Source: Methylomonas sp. AM2-LC
GTDB taxonomy: Bacteria > Pseudomonadota > Gammaproteobacteria > Methylococcales > Methylomonadaceae
Direction of reading: 5' to 3'
NCBI RefSeq assembly: GCF_039904985.1
Contig: NZ_CP157005.1
Location: forward strand, 868,001 to 932,000
Length of the DNA: 64,000 nucleotides
Part shown: piece after piece, positions 11,201-18,716 of the stretch
Layout: each line of letters opens with the position of its first letter
Numbering within the stretch: position 1 is the first letter of the stretch
Position numbers and translations under genes: made by a program
The notes under the pieces: generated by a model
Seen by the model: only the letters and a program-made list of their open reading frames with translations
Database searches by the model: none
What the model was told of the DNA's origin: nothing

Positions 11201-14200
11201 AAATACTCAAAATGCATCATCAAGCATTGCTGGTAAAGGCCTCGGTATACTGGATGTAATAGCAACAAACTTTATACAGGGTAATGGCGTTGTTAATGTA
11301 GATGGCTTTAGAACAGTTAATGTTACTGTTGCAAATGAATACAATGCCACAGGTAATGGCACATTAAATGTGGCTGGCAATTTAAATTTAAGTGCAGCGG
11401 CTTTGACCACTACTGCGGGTGATAAACTTAATATTAATGCTACGGGCTCAAATGCTAATGTAGTAATTAGTGGTAACGATAATACTACGGTTTATAATTC
11501 CAGCGAATATGGCGGTGCTATTGCGCTGAATGGCAACTCTATAACCCTGAATAATGCCAATGTATTATTACCCTCTGGTAATTTAAGTCTGACGGCCAAA
11601 AGCGGTGATATTTTGGTGGAAGGCCAAAGTAAGCTGAATCTGGCGGGGGCTGCCGTTAATTATGCGGGTAGCTTGCAATATACCCCAGGCGGTACTTTTA
11701 GTGCAAACGCACAGGCGGGTAAAATTACCTTAACCAAAACTACCGAACTGGATATTGGTTCTGGCGGCACTAATGCAGCAGGTGGTCAGCTGAACTTAAG
11801 TGCGTTAGCCCAAAGTGTAGAACTTGACGGTACCTTGAACGCCAAAGGCGCTAGTGCCACCATTAATGTAGCTAATTATGCAGCGGGTCAAGACTTTAAT
11901 GGTTTAGTGGATAAACTGACGGCAGCTGGGGTGAATAATAATCTGTATTTTCGAGTGCACAATGCTGATATTGCGCTGGATGCCGGGCATGAGATTGTCG
12001 CCAAAACTATCAATCTGGTTTCAGATCAAGGGGCTATTGATATTGCCGGAACCTTGAAAGCTGATGGCGTCAATAATGGCGGTAGTATTCAACTCAATGC
12101 CGGTGGTGAAATTACCCTGGAAAACCATTCTTTATTGTCAGCAAAAGTCACTAATATCAGTAATGGCGGTGTGGGTGGTAATGTAAGTTTGTCTTCTGTA
12201 GATTCATTGCAACCGGGTCATAGTGGTATTAATATCATGTCGGGTGCCACCATAGATGTGACTGGTTCCAATGCCGCAACTGGCGGGGTAGTCAACTTGA
12301 GTGCCTTACGTACCGGAGGTAGTAGTACTACAGTGGATACCGGAATAAATATCCAGCCCATAGCGGGTAATGTTGTCGGTTACCGCGAATTTAATGCTAT
12401 AGGCTATAAAAAGTATACCGGAGTTGATAGTAATGCTATTACTAGCGATACCACAGCCTATATGGCAGCCGCCGCACAAAGCGTTGCCGATTTGGGCGCA
12501 GGGCTAACGTTGCGTCCCGGTGTTGAAATTGACTATAACGGCAATCTGGATTTGACTGATAGTTTGGACTTATCTGCCTTAAGTAGTCAGGGAATTGCGG
12601 GTAATTTGATTATTGCTGCCAGCGGAAATTTAACACTGGATAATGGTGCATCGATTACAGATGGTTTTAATAATGGCACTCTGGAAACGGTAGACTCCTG
12701 GTCTATGCAGTTAGTTGCTGGTGCAGATCAAACTAGCGCGGATAAATTCGCCGTGGCTAACAGTGGTGATTTAACGTTGGGTTCTGGTTCCAGTATACAT
12801 TCTGGCTCTGGTGATATTAAGTTAGCCGCTGCCGGTAATATTGTGTTAACCGATCAAACCTCAACTATATATAGTGCTGGTAAAGACACCGGGTCAGGTA
12901 CAGTTAAACTAGCTGCCAATACCGCTTATGCAAATGCAGGTGGCGATATCGTGATACATGCCGGTGGTAATGTGGTTGGTGCGGTGAGCAATCAGTTTCT
13001 GACAGCCTGGACAAATCAACAATATGCAGGTGTGACTCCAAGAGGAATAATCAAATTACCCGCCTGGGGTATCGATGCCAGTAAGTTTCAGGAAAATATA
13101 GGTTCCTTTGGTGGCGGGGCTGTAACGGTAAGTGCAGGAGGCGATATTACCGATCTTTCTGTGATGATGCCTACTACGGGTAAAGAAACGGCTTCAGGAA
13201 TTCAAATTCAAGGTGGTGGCACTATGCAGGTTAATGCCGCTGGCAACATAGCTGGTGGTGCTTATTATCTGGGCATGGGCAGTGCCACGCTGACGGCTGG
13301 CGGAAAAATTGAAGGTAGTGCCAATCAATTTAGCAGTGGCCCGCAAATCCTAATCAGTGGTGACAGCTCTGGGCAGCAAACAGTGGCTGCTGGCAGTGGT
13401 GATTCGCAAGTGACTTTGAACGCCAATCAAGGCGTTGCGGTGTCTGCGGTTTCAGATGCTATGAGCATTGGATCTGGCACAAACGGCTATTCTAGTTACA
13501 CAGCAAAAAGTGGTATTACGATCAATAGCCTGTCTGGTGATATTCACCTGAGTGCTGATACCAGTGTCGCAGAGGCGTTGGTTGGCGCTTCAACAGTTGG
13601 TAGTGCTCAAATATTCAGTGAAGCATATCCTGCAACTCTGAATGCAACTGCTTTTAATGGTAACGTCATTCTGGATACAAACATTGTTATGTCGCCATCC
13701 GCTTCAGGAAATCTTAACCTGTTTGCCAAACAAAATGTTGGTGGTAGTACTAGTGACTCATGTGCTGGCAATGTGGTAGGAGAGTGTAGTATTGTCATGT
13801 CCGATGCGTCACCCGCAAACATAGCTGGTTATCAGGTTCGCTCAACGGCTCTTACTCAGCAGGTAGATGGTGCCTTGTTTGATGCCTATTATGTTGATAG
13901 TGGCACGGTAAATTCTTCTGCTTTTAATAGTAGTATTTTCCACGCTTTAACCCCGTTACATAGTACAGATACACAATTAGCGCACATAGTGACCCAAACG
14001 GGTGATGTGTCTAATTTGTATATTAACTTGCCTAAACAGGCAGTTATCAAGGCTGGGCAGGATATGATTAATGCCTCAATCAATATTCAGCAAATCAATG
14101 CTACCGATGGCTCAGTGATCTCCGCAGGTCGCGACTTTGTATTTACGGCTACTCCGGATAGCGATGGTGTTATCCATGCCAACGCTTATCAAAGTATACA

Positions 14201-15410
14201 GGTGGGGGGGCCAGGTACGGTTTTGGTAGAAACTGGTAGAAATCTTGATTTAGGGGCTTCGGTCGGTATAGAAACAGTGGGTAATTTCAATAACAATGCT
14301 TTATCCAGTACAGGTGCCTCGGTGAATGTGGTGGTAGGCTTAAATGGTGGAACGCCGGATTATAATGCGTTCATCAATAAATACTTACAAGACAGTAGTC
14401 AATATGCAAGCAGCTTCGCAGCATTGCAAGCTATCATTACTCCTTTTATGCAGCAGTATACCGGCATCACTAATTTGTCTGATAGCGCAGCCCTCACTGC
14501 CTTCAGCAAGTTGGATGCCAGCCAAACCACTGCTATTCATCCGCAGTTGACTGCTTTGTTGGGTAGTGTGTTTTTCAATGAGCTTAAGGTAGCGGGTTCT
14601 GCGGCTGCTGCGGATAAGTTGGTCGGTTATGCCCCCGGTTTTGCCGCGATAGAGGCTTTATTTCCGGGTACCAATTGGTCAGGCAATATCACCATGGATT
14701 ACAGTAAGATACAAACTGTATCGGGTGGTGGTGTAAATTTATTTGTACCGGGCGGGCAGGTTAATGTGGGCTTGGCAGTAGCGCCTACCGGGGCTGCGGC
14801 TAAAGCGTCCTCTGATCTGGGTATCGTGGCTCAAGCTCAGGGTGATGTTAATGCTTTTGTGAAAACCGATTTTGAAGTGAATACCTCCAGGGTGTTTACG
14901 CTGGGTGGTGGTGATATTTTATTGTGGTCGTCTGATGGCAATATTGATGCCGGAAAAGGTGCTAAAACAGCGTTGGCAGTGACTATTCCACCTCCTTATT
15001 TTAATTCTAAAACTCATCAATTAGTGGTGCCTGCGCCAGTTATTACCGATGGTAGCGGGATTCGAACCGCAGGAAGCGACACCATAACTCCGGGGAATGT
15101 CTATTTATTTGCACCACAAGGTGTGGTAAATGCTGGTGAGGCGGGTATTGGTGGTACCAATGTCACTATTGGCGCGACCGCCGTACTGGGTGCGCAGAAC
15201 ATTCAGGTCAGCGGTGTCAGTACCGGTGTGCCGCAAGCTTCCACAGGTAGTTTGGCGGCTGGTTTAACTGGAACCAGCAATGGTACCGCGGGTGTTAGTC
15301 AAGTTGCACAAGCTGCAATAGACGAAGAGAATGGTCAAGGCCAGAAAAACGCTATGAAAAATGCAGTGTTAGGTTTGTTGAGTGTTGATATTTTAGGTTT
15401 TGGTGAATAA
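5295..15410 (+). CDS. Giant TpsA exoprotein, filamentous haemagglutinin-like
   Basis: 3371 residues. An extended signal region is followed by a TPS (haemagglutination-activity) domain, about residues 45-260. The hallmark NNNGFVFGNGAVVDAS stretch near residue 128 corresponds to the NPNG-type motif recognised by TpsB. The remainder is very long, imperfectly repetitive and rich in Gly, Ser, Asn, Thr and Val, as expected for a right-handed beta-helix fibre. The extreme C-terminus (LGLLSVDILGFGE) resembles the DUF3739-type end of a haemagglutinin subfamily. Likely role: secreted or surface-anchored adhesin or biofilm filament, exported by the upstream TpsB. A ribosome site (AAAGGCGAG, 5282-5290) precedes ATG 5295. 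The c-di-GMP riboswitch in its leader suggests control with the sessile state. The frame is unbroken over 10 kb, so it is under selection. Cytotoxicity is not excluded, but no toxin domain is recognised. Confidence 0.93.
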   Translation: MSSKQLTTNNNAISFFKLKPLVAVVRVVLAGGLFSGPVHAELPVPVIDNWQTSGNSDFTSDGTNMVITQHTHNAILNWQHYNVGANNTVQYKQPDGTSVSLNRIYDMNASSILGHITANGQVYLVNNNGFVFGNGAVVDASTFVASALNISSETIQNGLVAEFNDTTTISHLGSAALNGDLDTTKNATATTVNPNGFIRVDNGASIHVSANGQIILAAPTVTNAGKISGDSHAQIILVASKDKVYLQPVSATSPFAGLLVEVGTGGKVTNQAAGDISVREGNVTLAGFAVNQSGRISSTTSVNVNGSVRLLARENLNNGPVQVDSSGYLVPGQTVRSADLGDGLSTQSSVTFGTNSSVTISPDANSGTAITEQTQPKSYIEASGNIIDMKQGASIVAPSANVNFTALDNNNLAIISQRPSSLISPSNTGRIDLEKGSSIDVSGLQAVQMTMESNVQQVSVESYNLRDSPYQRGGVLQGETVLVDVRNLPTIIDAAGAVSGMHHSVYERMTSGGTINLKASGDVIVNNGASLNIAGGWLDYQSGYIATTQLLSSTGQLVDISQADPNQHYTQVFGTVSEGNVKWNDYTKYSVQGTVAGYYQQGYVQGEAAGTLNVQAPVMVFGGDLNAHAVNGAYQTGTPVTGGSFYFNQDDNVSNGSAALSNQNVLFQASKPTVNFGVNDVLPQSSGQPLAMQLSSALINGSGLGHILIKTGGNITVGKDAAISMPALSSIELDAGSININGSIHTSAGSITLNSLAVNSNKGLMDIAANSLLDVSGSWVNNLQNGATFQSTKPAIIDAGTIKLSASSDLNIHQGAAIKADGGAWLSTAGRLTSGAGGAIALTAGVGGTSYFGTLELNGQLEAYGLNKDGSLSVTTSQNIDIGNTVLDKTALTLGVNGDNHFNFSSALAFSTLTLNSNDGSASQLRLEANTQLLLEQQNKILTGNYQQQASADSIAAFSQITTLPHALLAPETLNLSGYAGITLDTGSAITFGTGSRFDANGTVNLTSKAGNGIYIDGTINALAGNIAVNLKANQGAYNSKQTIWLGANAVLNTQGMTLLNDPNALSISTGSVLNGGNVSLQAQIGYVVMEKGSQINTSGTNHQFTVAVSNTDAPGFHYEFPVIGSNAGNISITAAEGLVLDGTFSAHAGSASNSGGSLAVTLNRNNRGDNQAGDLPTNALQLNVVQAYQQLLSHNQGFGTDLNGFLGQATISSEQVTQAGFDNLQLTVPNQSTGVQGTVQFEGDVTLKTASSINIDAPSIAWSGLNGSNSGVVKLDTSLLELGSSSIQSQNSTPITGGGTLQTTSNVNWTQLNGALELTGFNQVNLSSVHDLRAVGVVSATDKTVIGELTTAANLNLHASQIYPSTLTNYTFNVIGDNGQITISGSNTDVTPLAADGKLTINAAVIDQNGVLKAPLGSIAMNASKSMEFSANSVTSVSADGKTIPFGVISNGLWEYPLTDQSGNTSSLVFDTKTTAGYVAVGVKDLSFNSPVIKFDTGSVVNVAGGGDLIAAEFQAGLGGSSDYLANSKGFAILPSLGSSLAPYDPNYSASFNYDPRTTVYLSGYGDLPAGFYTILPAAYAVLPGAYLVTPVANTTDQSSTTYLASGVPVVSGYETIAGTNIHDSRTSGFMVETSAQVKQHSFYNIQTANNFFTASANTNNTSLPLLPNDSGQISIDATTQLLLDGTFNVASAHGGKGAKMDISAPLIKVVTSANYAATPGTLELVDTQLNKLHIDSLLLGGTRVFNNQTGDTTLTASADSVSFDTGVSLKQLDLMAAAKNTVEVLGGADLTSSGKVNTGESLVNVTGDSALLRVSADNQITINHSQLSGVAGVVKIDKDANITASKSILLDGSYSTQLNGNVNIKNGSLSLAANSINLGNISAVSTDPSLPQPLNLSNDVLAAFGADTLILNSRSAINLYGTVGEFDSLGNQHPLSFNNLVLNTAALSGFNQRRNAVELEATNLTLENTQNASSSIAGKGLGILDVIATNFIQGNGVVNVDGFRTVNVTVANEYNATGNGTLNVAGNLNLSAAALTTTAGDKLNINATGSNANVVISGNDNTTVYNSSEYGGAIALNGNSITLNNANVLLPSGNLSLTAKSGDILVEGQSKLNLAGAAVNYAGSLQYTPGGTFSANAQAGKITLTKTTELDIGSGGTNAAGGQLNLSALAQSVELDGTLNAKGASATINVANYAAGQDFNGLVDKLTAAGVNNNLYFRVHNADIALDAGHEIVAKTINLVSDQGAIDIAGTLKADGVNNGGSIQLNAGGEITLENHSLLSAKVTNISNGGVGGNVSLSSVDSLQPGHSGINIMSGATIDVTGSNAATGGVVNLSALRTGGSSTTVDTGINIQPIAGNVVGYREFNAIGYKKYTGVDSNAITSDTTAYMAAAAQSVADLGAGLTLRPGVEIDYNGNLDLTDSLDLSALSSQGIAGNLIIAASGNLTLDNGASITDGFNNGTLETVDSWSMQLVAGADQTSADKFAVANSGDLTLGSGSSIHSGSGDIKLAAAGNIVLTDQTSTIYSAGKDTGSGTVKLAANTAYANAGGDIVIHAGGNVVGAVSNQFLTAWTNQQYAGVTPRGIIKLPAWGIDASKFQENIGSFGGGAVTVSAGGDITDLSVMMPTTGKETASGIQIQGGGTMQVNAAGNIAGGAYYLGMGSATLTAGGKIEGSANQFSSGPQILISGDSSGQQTVAAGSGDSQVTLNANQGVAVSAVSDAMSIGSGTNGYSSYTAKSGITINSLSGDIHLSADTSVAEALVGASTVGSAQIFSEAYPATLNATAFNGNVILDTNIVMSPSASGNLNLFAKQNVGGSTSDSCAGNVVGECSIVMSDASPANIAGYQVRSTALTQQVDGALFDAYYVDSGTVNSSAFNSSIFHALTPLHSTDTQLAHIVTQTGDVSNLYINLPKQAVIKAGQDMINASINIQQINATDGSVISAGRDFVFTATPDSDGVIHANAYQSIQVGGPGTVLVETGRNLDLGASVGIETVGNFNNNALSSTGASVNVVVGLNGGTPDYNAFINKYLQDSSQYASSFAALQAIITPFMQQYTGITNLSDSAALTAFSKLDASQTTAIHPQLTALLGSVFFNELKVAGSAAAADKLVGYAPGFAAIEALFPGTNWSGNITMDYSKIQTVSGGGVNLFVPGGQVNVGLAVAPTGAAAKASSDLGIVAQAQGDVNAFVKTDFEVNTSRVFTLGGGDILLWSSDGNIDAGKGAKTALAVTIPPPYFNSKTHQLVVPAPVITDGSGIRTAGSDTITPGNVYLFAPQGVVNAGEAGIGGTNVTIGATAVLGAQNIQVSGVSTGVPQASTGSLAAGLTGTSNGTAGVSQVAQAAIDEENGQGQKNAMKNAVLGLLSVDILGFGE

Positions 15411-15788
15411 TCAATATAGAAAATGACTTTGGTTAAAAAATAGCCTAAGTAATTAGAATGGCTGCAAGCAATAAGTCAAGATCGTTTTGATGACTTGCTT
15501 GTAGCGATATCACTATATAAACGTTTGAAAAGGTTTTAATAAATTTTGCGAAAACCAAGCTGCTAAATTTACTAAATCGATAGTTCAAAAATGATATTTT
15601 GGAAATCGAGTATTTAGATGTTTTTTACCTTTCAATCAAAATAAAGTAATACTTTCTGAACTTTCCAATTGCTGAATAGCTTGGTTAAGTAAATGCTGTG
15701 CACTATATATTGAAAATCATGCATTCTGTCATATTAATGTAAAAATCCATTGCGATAATGGCAAGGATATTTTGATTTGAGATAAAAA
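15411..15788 (+). other. AT-rich intergenic region before the ExbB-fusion operon
   Basis: There is no gene in this 378-bp stretch. A bulged stem of about 13 bp (around 15463-15510, TGCAAGCAA pairing with TTGCTTGTA) follows tpsA; it has no T-run. The rest is AT-rich and presumably holds the promoter of the five-gene operon starting at 15789. I cannot assign -35/-10 boxes with confidence. Confidence 0.4.
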
Positions 15789-17588
15789 ATGAAACGGATT
15801 GTTTGGCTGATAGCTGCACTTTTAATGACACCAACCCTGGCTCAGGCATGGTGGAACGATGACTGGGGCTACCGGAAAAAAATTAGCATTGATGCCCAAA
15901 AACTTCAGCAGGATGCCATTAAAATTCCAGGCGATGCAATGGCCTTAGTAAGGCTGCATACCGGTAATTTTACTTATTTTATGGATTTGGGCGAAAACGG
16001 TAAAGACATACGTTTTATGTCTAGCGACGATAAAACTCCGTTAAAGTTTTATATCGAAAAACTCGATCCAGTGAACGAGATGGCCTTGATTTGGGTAAAG
16101 TTGCCTAAAGATATTGCGACTGCCAACGAGCCTTCGTTCTGGATGTATTATGGCAATCAAAAAGCGGTTACGGCTTCTGAAGCGCCTGCTATTTTTGATG
16201 TAGCGCAAATGCTGACTTATCATTTCGAAGCTGGCGCAATTAAAGACGCAACCGCTTATGCGAATCAACCGTCTGTGGCGACCAGTACAGTAATGGAAGG
16301 TGGCGCTATAGGTGATGCTGCTGCCTTTACGGGTACTGAGCAGGTGCGAGTAACCAGTTCGCCAGCAATTAAAATGCTTACTTCAGAAGGATGGACAGTT
16401 TCAGCTTGGGTTAAAATTGATCAGCCACAAAATGATGGTGTGATTTTTCATCGCGATAGCCTAAGCTTGTTTGTTAGAGGGCAGTCGCCAGTTTTACGGG
16501 TGGGTGGCAAGGAATTAGTTGGTCCAACCAGTCTTAATTTGGCGCTGTGGCAGCATTTGGCTATTACAGCTAACAGCAGTGGCTTTACTCTATATTTGGA
16601 CGGTAAACCATTGGGGGTTTTACTCGCTGATGTATCGGTTCTGGATGGTGATATTGGTATTGGTGCCGATGTTTCTACATCCACGGTAAGTCGCGGATTT
16701 AGTGGTGCGATAGATGAAGTGGAAATTTCCAAAAATGTGCTGGATCAAAATGCGTTGCAATTTGCGGCGGTCATGCAAGGCCAAAATTCGGCACTGCTAG
16801 CTTATGGTGAAGACGCTACTCCTGAGAGTGAAGGTGGTGGTGAATCCTATGTGCTGGCCACCTTGAATAATGTCACTATTGATGGTTGGGTCATTATTGG
16901 TATTTTAGCAGTAATGTTTCTTATCAGTTGGATAGTAATGTTGGCTAAAGGTATCGTTTTGGCTCGCACTCTGCGTGAGAATAAAAAATTTGAACATGCT
17001 TTTAACCAATTAGGTGTTGCTGATTTAACTAAATTAGATCATGCGGATGAAGAAGGAATCGAGGATTTTAATGAATCCCCCTTGCTTTTGTCTTTGACGT
17101 CTAATCATGCCGCATTTGCTGGTTCATCAATCTATCGTGTATATCACATTGGTTCGCAGGAAATTAATAAACGTTTGGTTAATACCGTGGATGGTGCTGT
17201 TGCTACTCCACAGGTTTTATCAGCACCCGCACTAAATGCCATTAAGTCCTCTATGGATGGCGTCATGGTGCGCGAATTGCAGAAGCTAAATTCACAAATG
17301 GTATTACTGACAATCGCTATCTCTGGTGGTCCATTTTTGGGTTTGCTGGGAACGGTGGTTGGGGTAATGATTACTTTTGCGGCCATCGCAGTCAGTGGTG
17401 AGGTGAATGTAAACGCAATCGCACCGGGTATTGCTGCGGCTTTGACAGCAACGGTTTGCGGTTTGGCGGTGGCTATTCCTGCGTTGTTTGGATACAACTA
17501 TCTAGGTAGCCAAATCAAGGTAATTACCGCTGATATGCATGTATTTATTGATGAATTTATAGCCAAAATCGCAGAGCAATATAGCTAA
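15789..17588 (+). CDS. DUF2341/LamG-like domain fused to MotA/TolQ/ExbB proton channel
   Basis: 599 residues. A signal peptide (to about residue 20) is followed by a DUF2341 domain starting WWNDDWGYRKKI (about 21-120). A concanavalin/LamG-like domain (about 135-335) includes the family-typical SAWVKID and GAIDEVEISKN segments. The C-terminal third is an ExbB/TolQ channel: one transmembrane helix near 360-385, a cytoplasmic stretch, then two helices starting near 510 with GLLGTVVGVMITF and ALTATVCGLAVAIPALF. ExbB proteins form pentameric proton channels that power TonB. This one adds a large periplasmic carbohydrate-binding-like head. It leads the operon with ExbD (42 bp downstream), TonB, porin and coiled-coil genes. 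I infer it energises an envelope process tied to the adjacent TpsA system; the role of the head is unknown. Confidence 0.88.
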   Translation: MKRIVWLIAALLMTPTLAQAWWNDDWGYRKKISIDAQKLQQDAIKIPGDAMALVRLHTGNFTYFMDLGENGKDIRFMSSDDKTPLKFYIEKLDPVNEMALIWVKLPKDIATANEPSFWMYYGNQKAVTASEAPAIFDVAQMLTYHFEAGAIKDATAYANQPSVATSTVMEGGAIGDAAAFTGTEQVRVTSSPAIKMLTSEGWTVSAWVKIDQPQNDGVIFHRDSLSLFVRGQSPVLRVGGKELVGPTSLNLALWQHLAITANSSGFTLYLDGKPLGVLLADVSVLDGDIGIGADVSTSTVSRGFSGAIDEVEISKNVLDQNALQFAAVMQGQNSALLAYGEDATPESEGGGESYVLATLNNVTIDGWVIIGILAVMFLISWIVMLAKGIVLARTLRENKKFEHAFNQLGVADLTKLDHADEEGIEDFNESPLLLSLTSNHAAFAGSSIYRVYHIGSQEINKRLVNTVDGAVATPQVLSAPALNAIKSSMDGVMVRELQKLNSQMVLLTIAISGGPFLGLLGTVVGVMITFAAIAVSGEVNVNAIAPGIAAALTATVCGLAVAIPALFGYNYLGSQIKVITADMHVFIDEFIAKIAEQYS

Positions 17589-17630
17589 GTGACTTTTATA
17601 ACCCCTAGAGCTTAATCGAAGAGTAAAAAA

Positions 17631-18035
17631 ATGAAAGTCCAGGAAGAAAATGCGGCTTATGACGAAATCAACGTCACGCCGATGTTGGATTTGGCCTATG
17701 TGTTGTTGGTGGTGTTTATTTTGATGACTACCGCCGCTGTGCAAGGCATACAGGTTAATTTGCCCAAAGCGAGTAATGCGCCCAGTTTGTCAAAGCCACA
17801 AACCAAGGCTGTGACAGTAACGGCTGACGGTACCATTTTTCTGGATACCTATCCAGTGACGATGGAGCAACTTGAGGCGACTTTGATGCAATATAAGGCT
17901 GCTAATCCAGAATTACCCGTGGTGGTGAAAGGTGATGCTACCGTGCAGTACCATAGTGTTGTTGAAATTTTGGCATTATTGGGCAAATTGGATATTACTC
18001 AGGTGGGTCTGGTGACCCAAAACTTAGTTAAATAA
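17631..18035 (+). CDS. exbD: ExbD/TolR-family biopolymer transport protein
   Basis: 134 residues, the usual ExbD length. A short cytoplasmic N-terminus leads into one transmembrane helix containing the essential membrane aspartate (INVTPMLDLAYVLLVVFI, Asp near residue 20). A periplasmic domain follows, ending VVEILALLGKLDITQVGLVTQ. ExbD dimers sit inside the ExbB pentamer and couple proton flow to TonB. The partner is the ExbB fusion immediately upstream. The TonB-like gene starts 8 bp after its stop, so the three genes form a dedicated TonB-ExbB-ExbD set. Confidence 0.93.
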   Translation: MKVQEENAAYDEINVTPMLDLAYVLLVVFILMTTAAVQGIQVNLPKASNAPSLSKPQTKAVTVTADGTIFLDTYPVTMEQLEATLMQYKAANPELPVVVKGDATVQYHSVVEILALLGKLDITQVGLVTQNLVK

Positions 18036-18043
18036 ACACAAGT

Positions 18044-18700
18044 ATGCCTGATAAAAAGCGTTTTCGAGTGTATGTGCCGAGAATTATCGGTGGTGTGTTG
18101 GCTGCTATAGCCGTTTTTTTTGTAGTAAAGTTAATAGTTGGCTTTATTAATGATAAGCCGACTAAAAACGAGAAAAAGATTCAGCCTATTACTTTGCTGA
18201 AACCACCACCACCTCCGCCACCACCGCCTAAGGTTGAGACACCGCCTCCGCCCGAAGTTAAGCAAAAAATTGATGAACCAGAGCCAGAGCCGGAGCCTTT
18301 GCCGGATACGCCGCCTGATGAAGCGCCTGCGCGCGATTTGGGTTTGGATGCTGAGGGTTCGGCTGGGTCTGATGGTTTTGGTTTAGCGGCACGAAAAGGT
18401 GGTACCGGTTTGTTTGGCGGGGGTGATCCCTATAAGTATTATGGTGGCATAGTAAAAAATGAAATTTTGTCACTGCTGTCAAATCATGACGAATTACGCC
18501 GAAAAGGCTATACCGCTATTGTCAAACTCTGGTTGAAATCTGATGGTACGGTAGATCGGGTTGAGCTGGTCAAAGGTAGTAACGACAATGAAATTGATGA
18601 AATCTTAACCCGCTTGCTCGAAAGATTTAAAAAAGTTGCCGAGCCTCCACCGCCCGGTATGCAGCAACCTATTAAATTAAAAATTTCTTCACGCGTCTAA
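18044..18700 (+). CDS. TonB-like energy transducer
   Basis: 218 residues. Basic cytoplasmic N-terminus, one membrane anchor (about 10-31), then a Pro-rich periplasmic spacer (KPPPPPPPPPKVETPPPPEV, then a Glu-Pro repeat EPEPEPEPLP) typical of TonB. The C-terminal domain (about 125-218, including YTAIVKLWLKSDGTVDRVEL) matches the TonB_C/TolA-like fold that contacts outer-membrane receptors. The spacer spans the periplasm. It lies in an operon with ExbB-fusion and ExbD genes and is followed 16 bp later by a porin. Its outer-membrane client is probably encoded nearby: the porin or the TPS pair. That is inference, because TpsB transporters are not known to need TonB. Confidence 0.88.
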   Translation: MPDKKRFRVYVPRIIGGVLAAIAVFFVVKLIVGFINDKPTKNEKKIQPITLLKPPPPPPPPPKVETPPPPEVKQKIDEPEPEPEPLPDTPPDEAPARDLGLDAEGSAGSDGFGLAARKGGTGLFGGGDPYKYYGGIVKNEILSLLSNHDELRRKGYTAIVKLWLKSDGTVDRVELVKGSNDNEIDEILTRLLERFKKVAEPPPPGMQQPIKLKISSRV

Positions 18701-18716
18701 ATATACAGGAATAACG

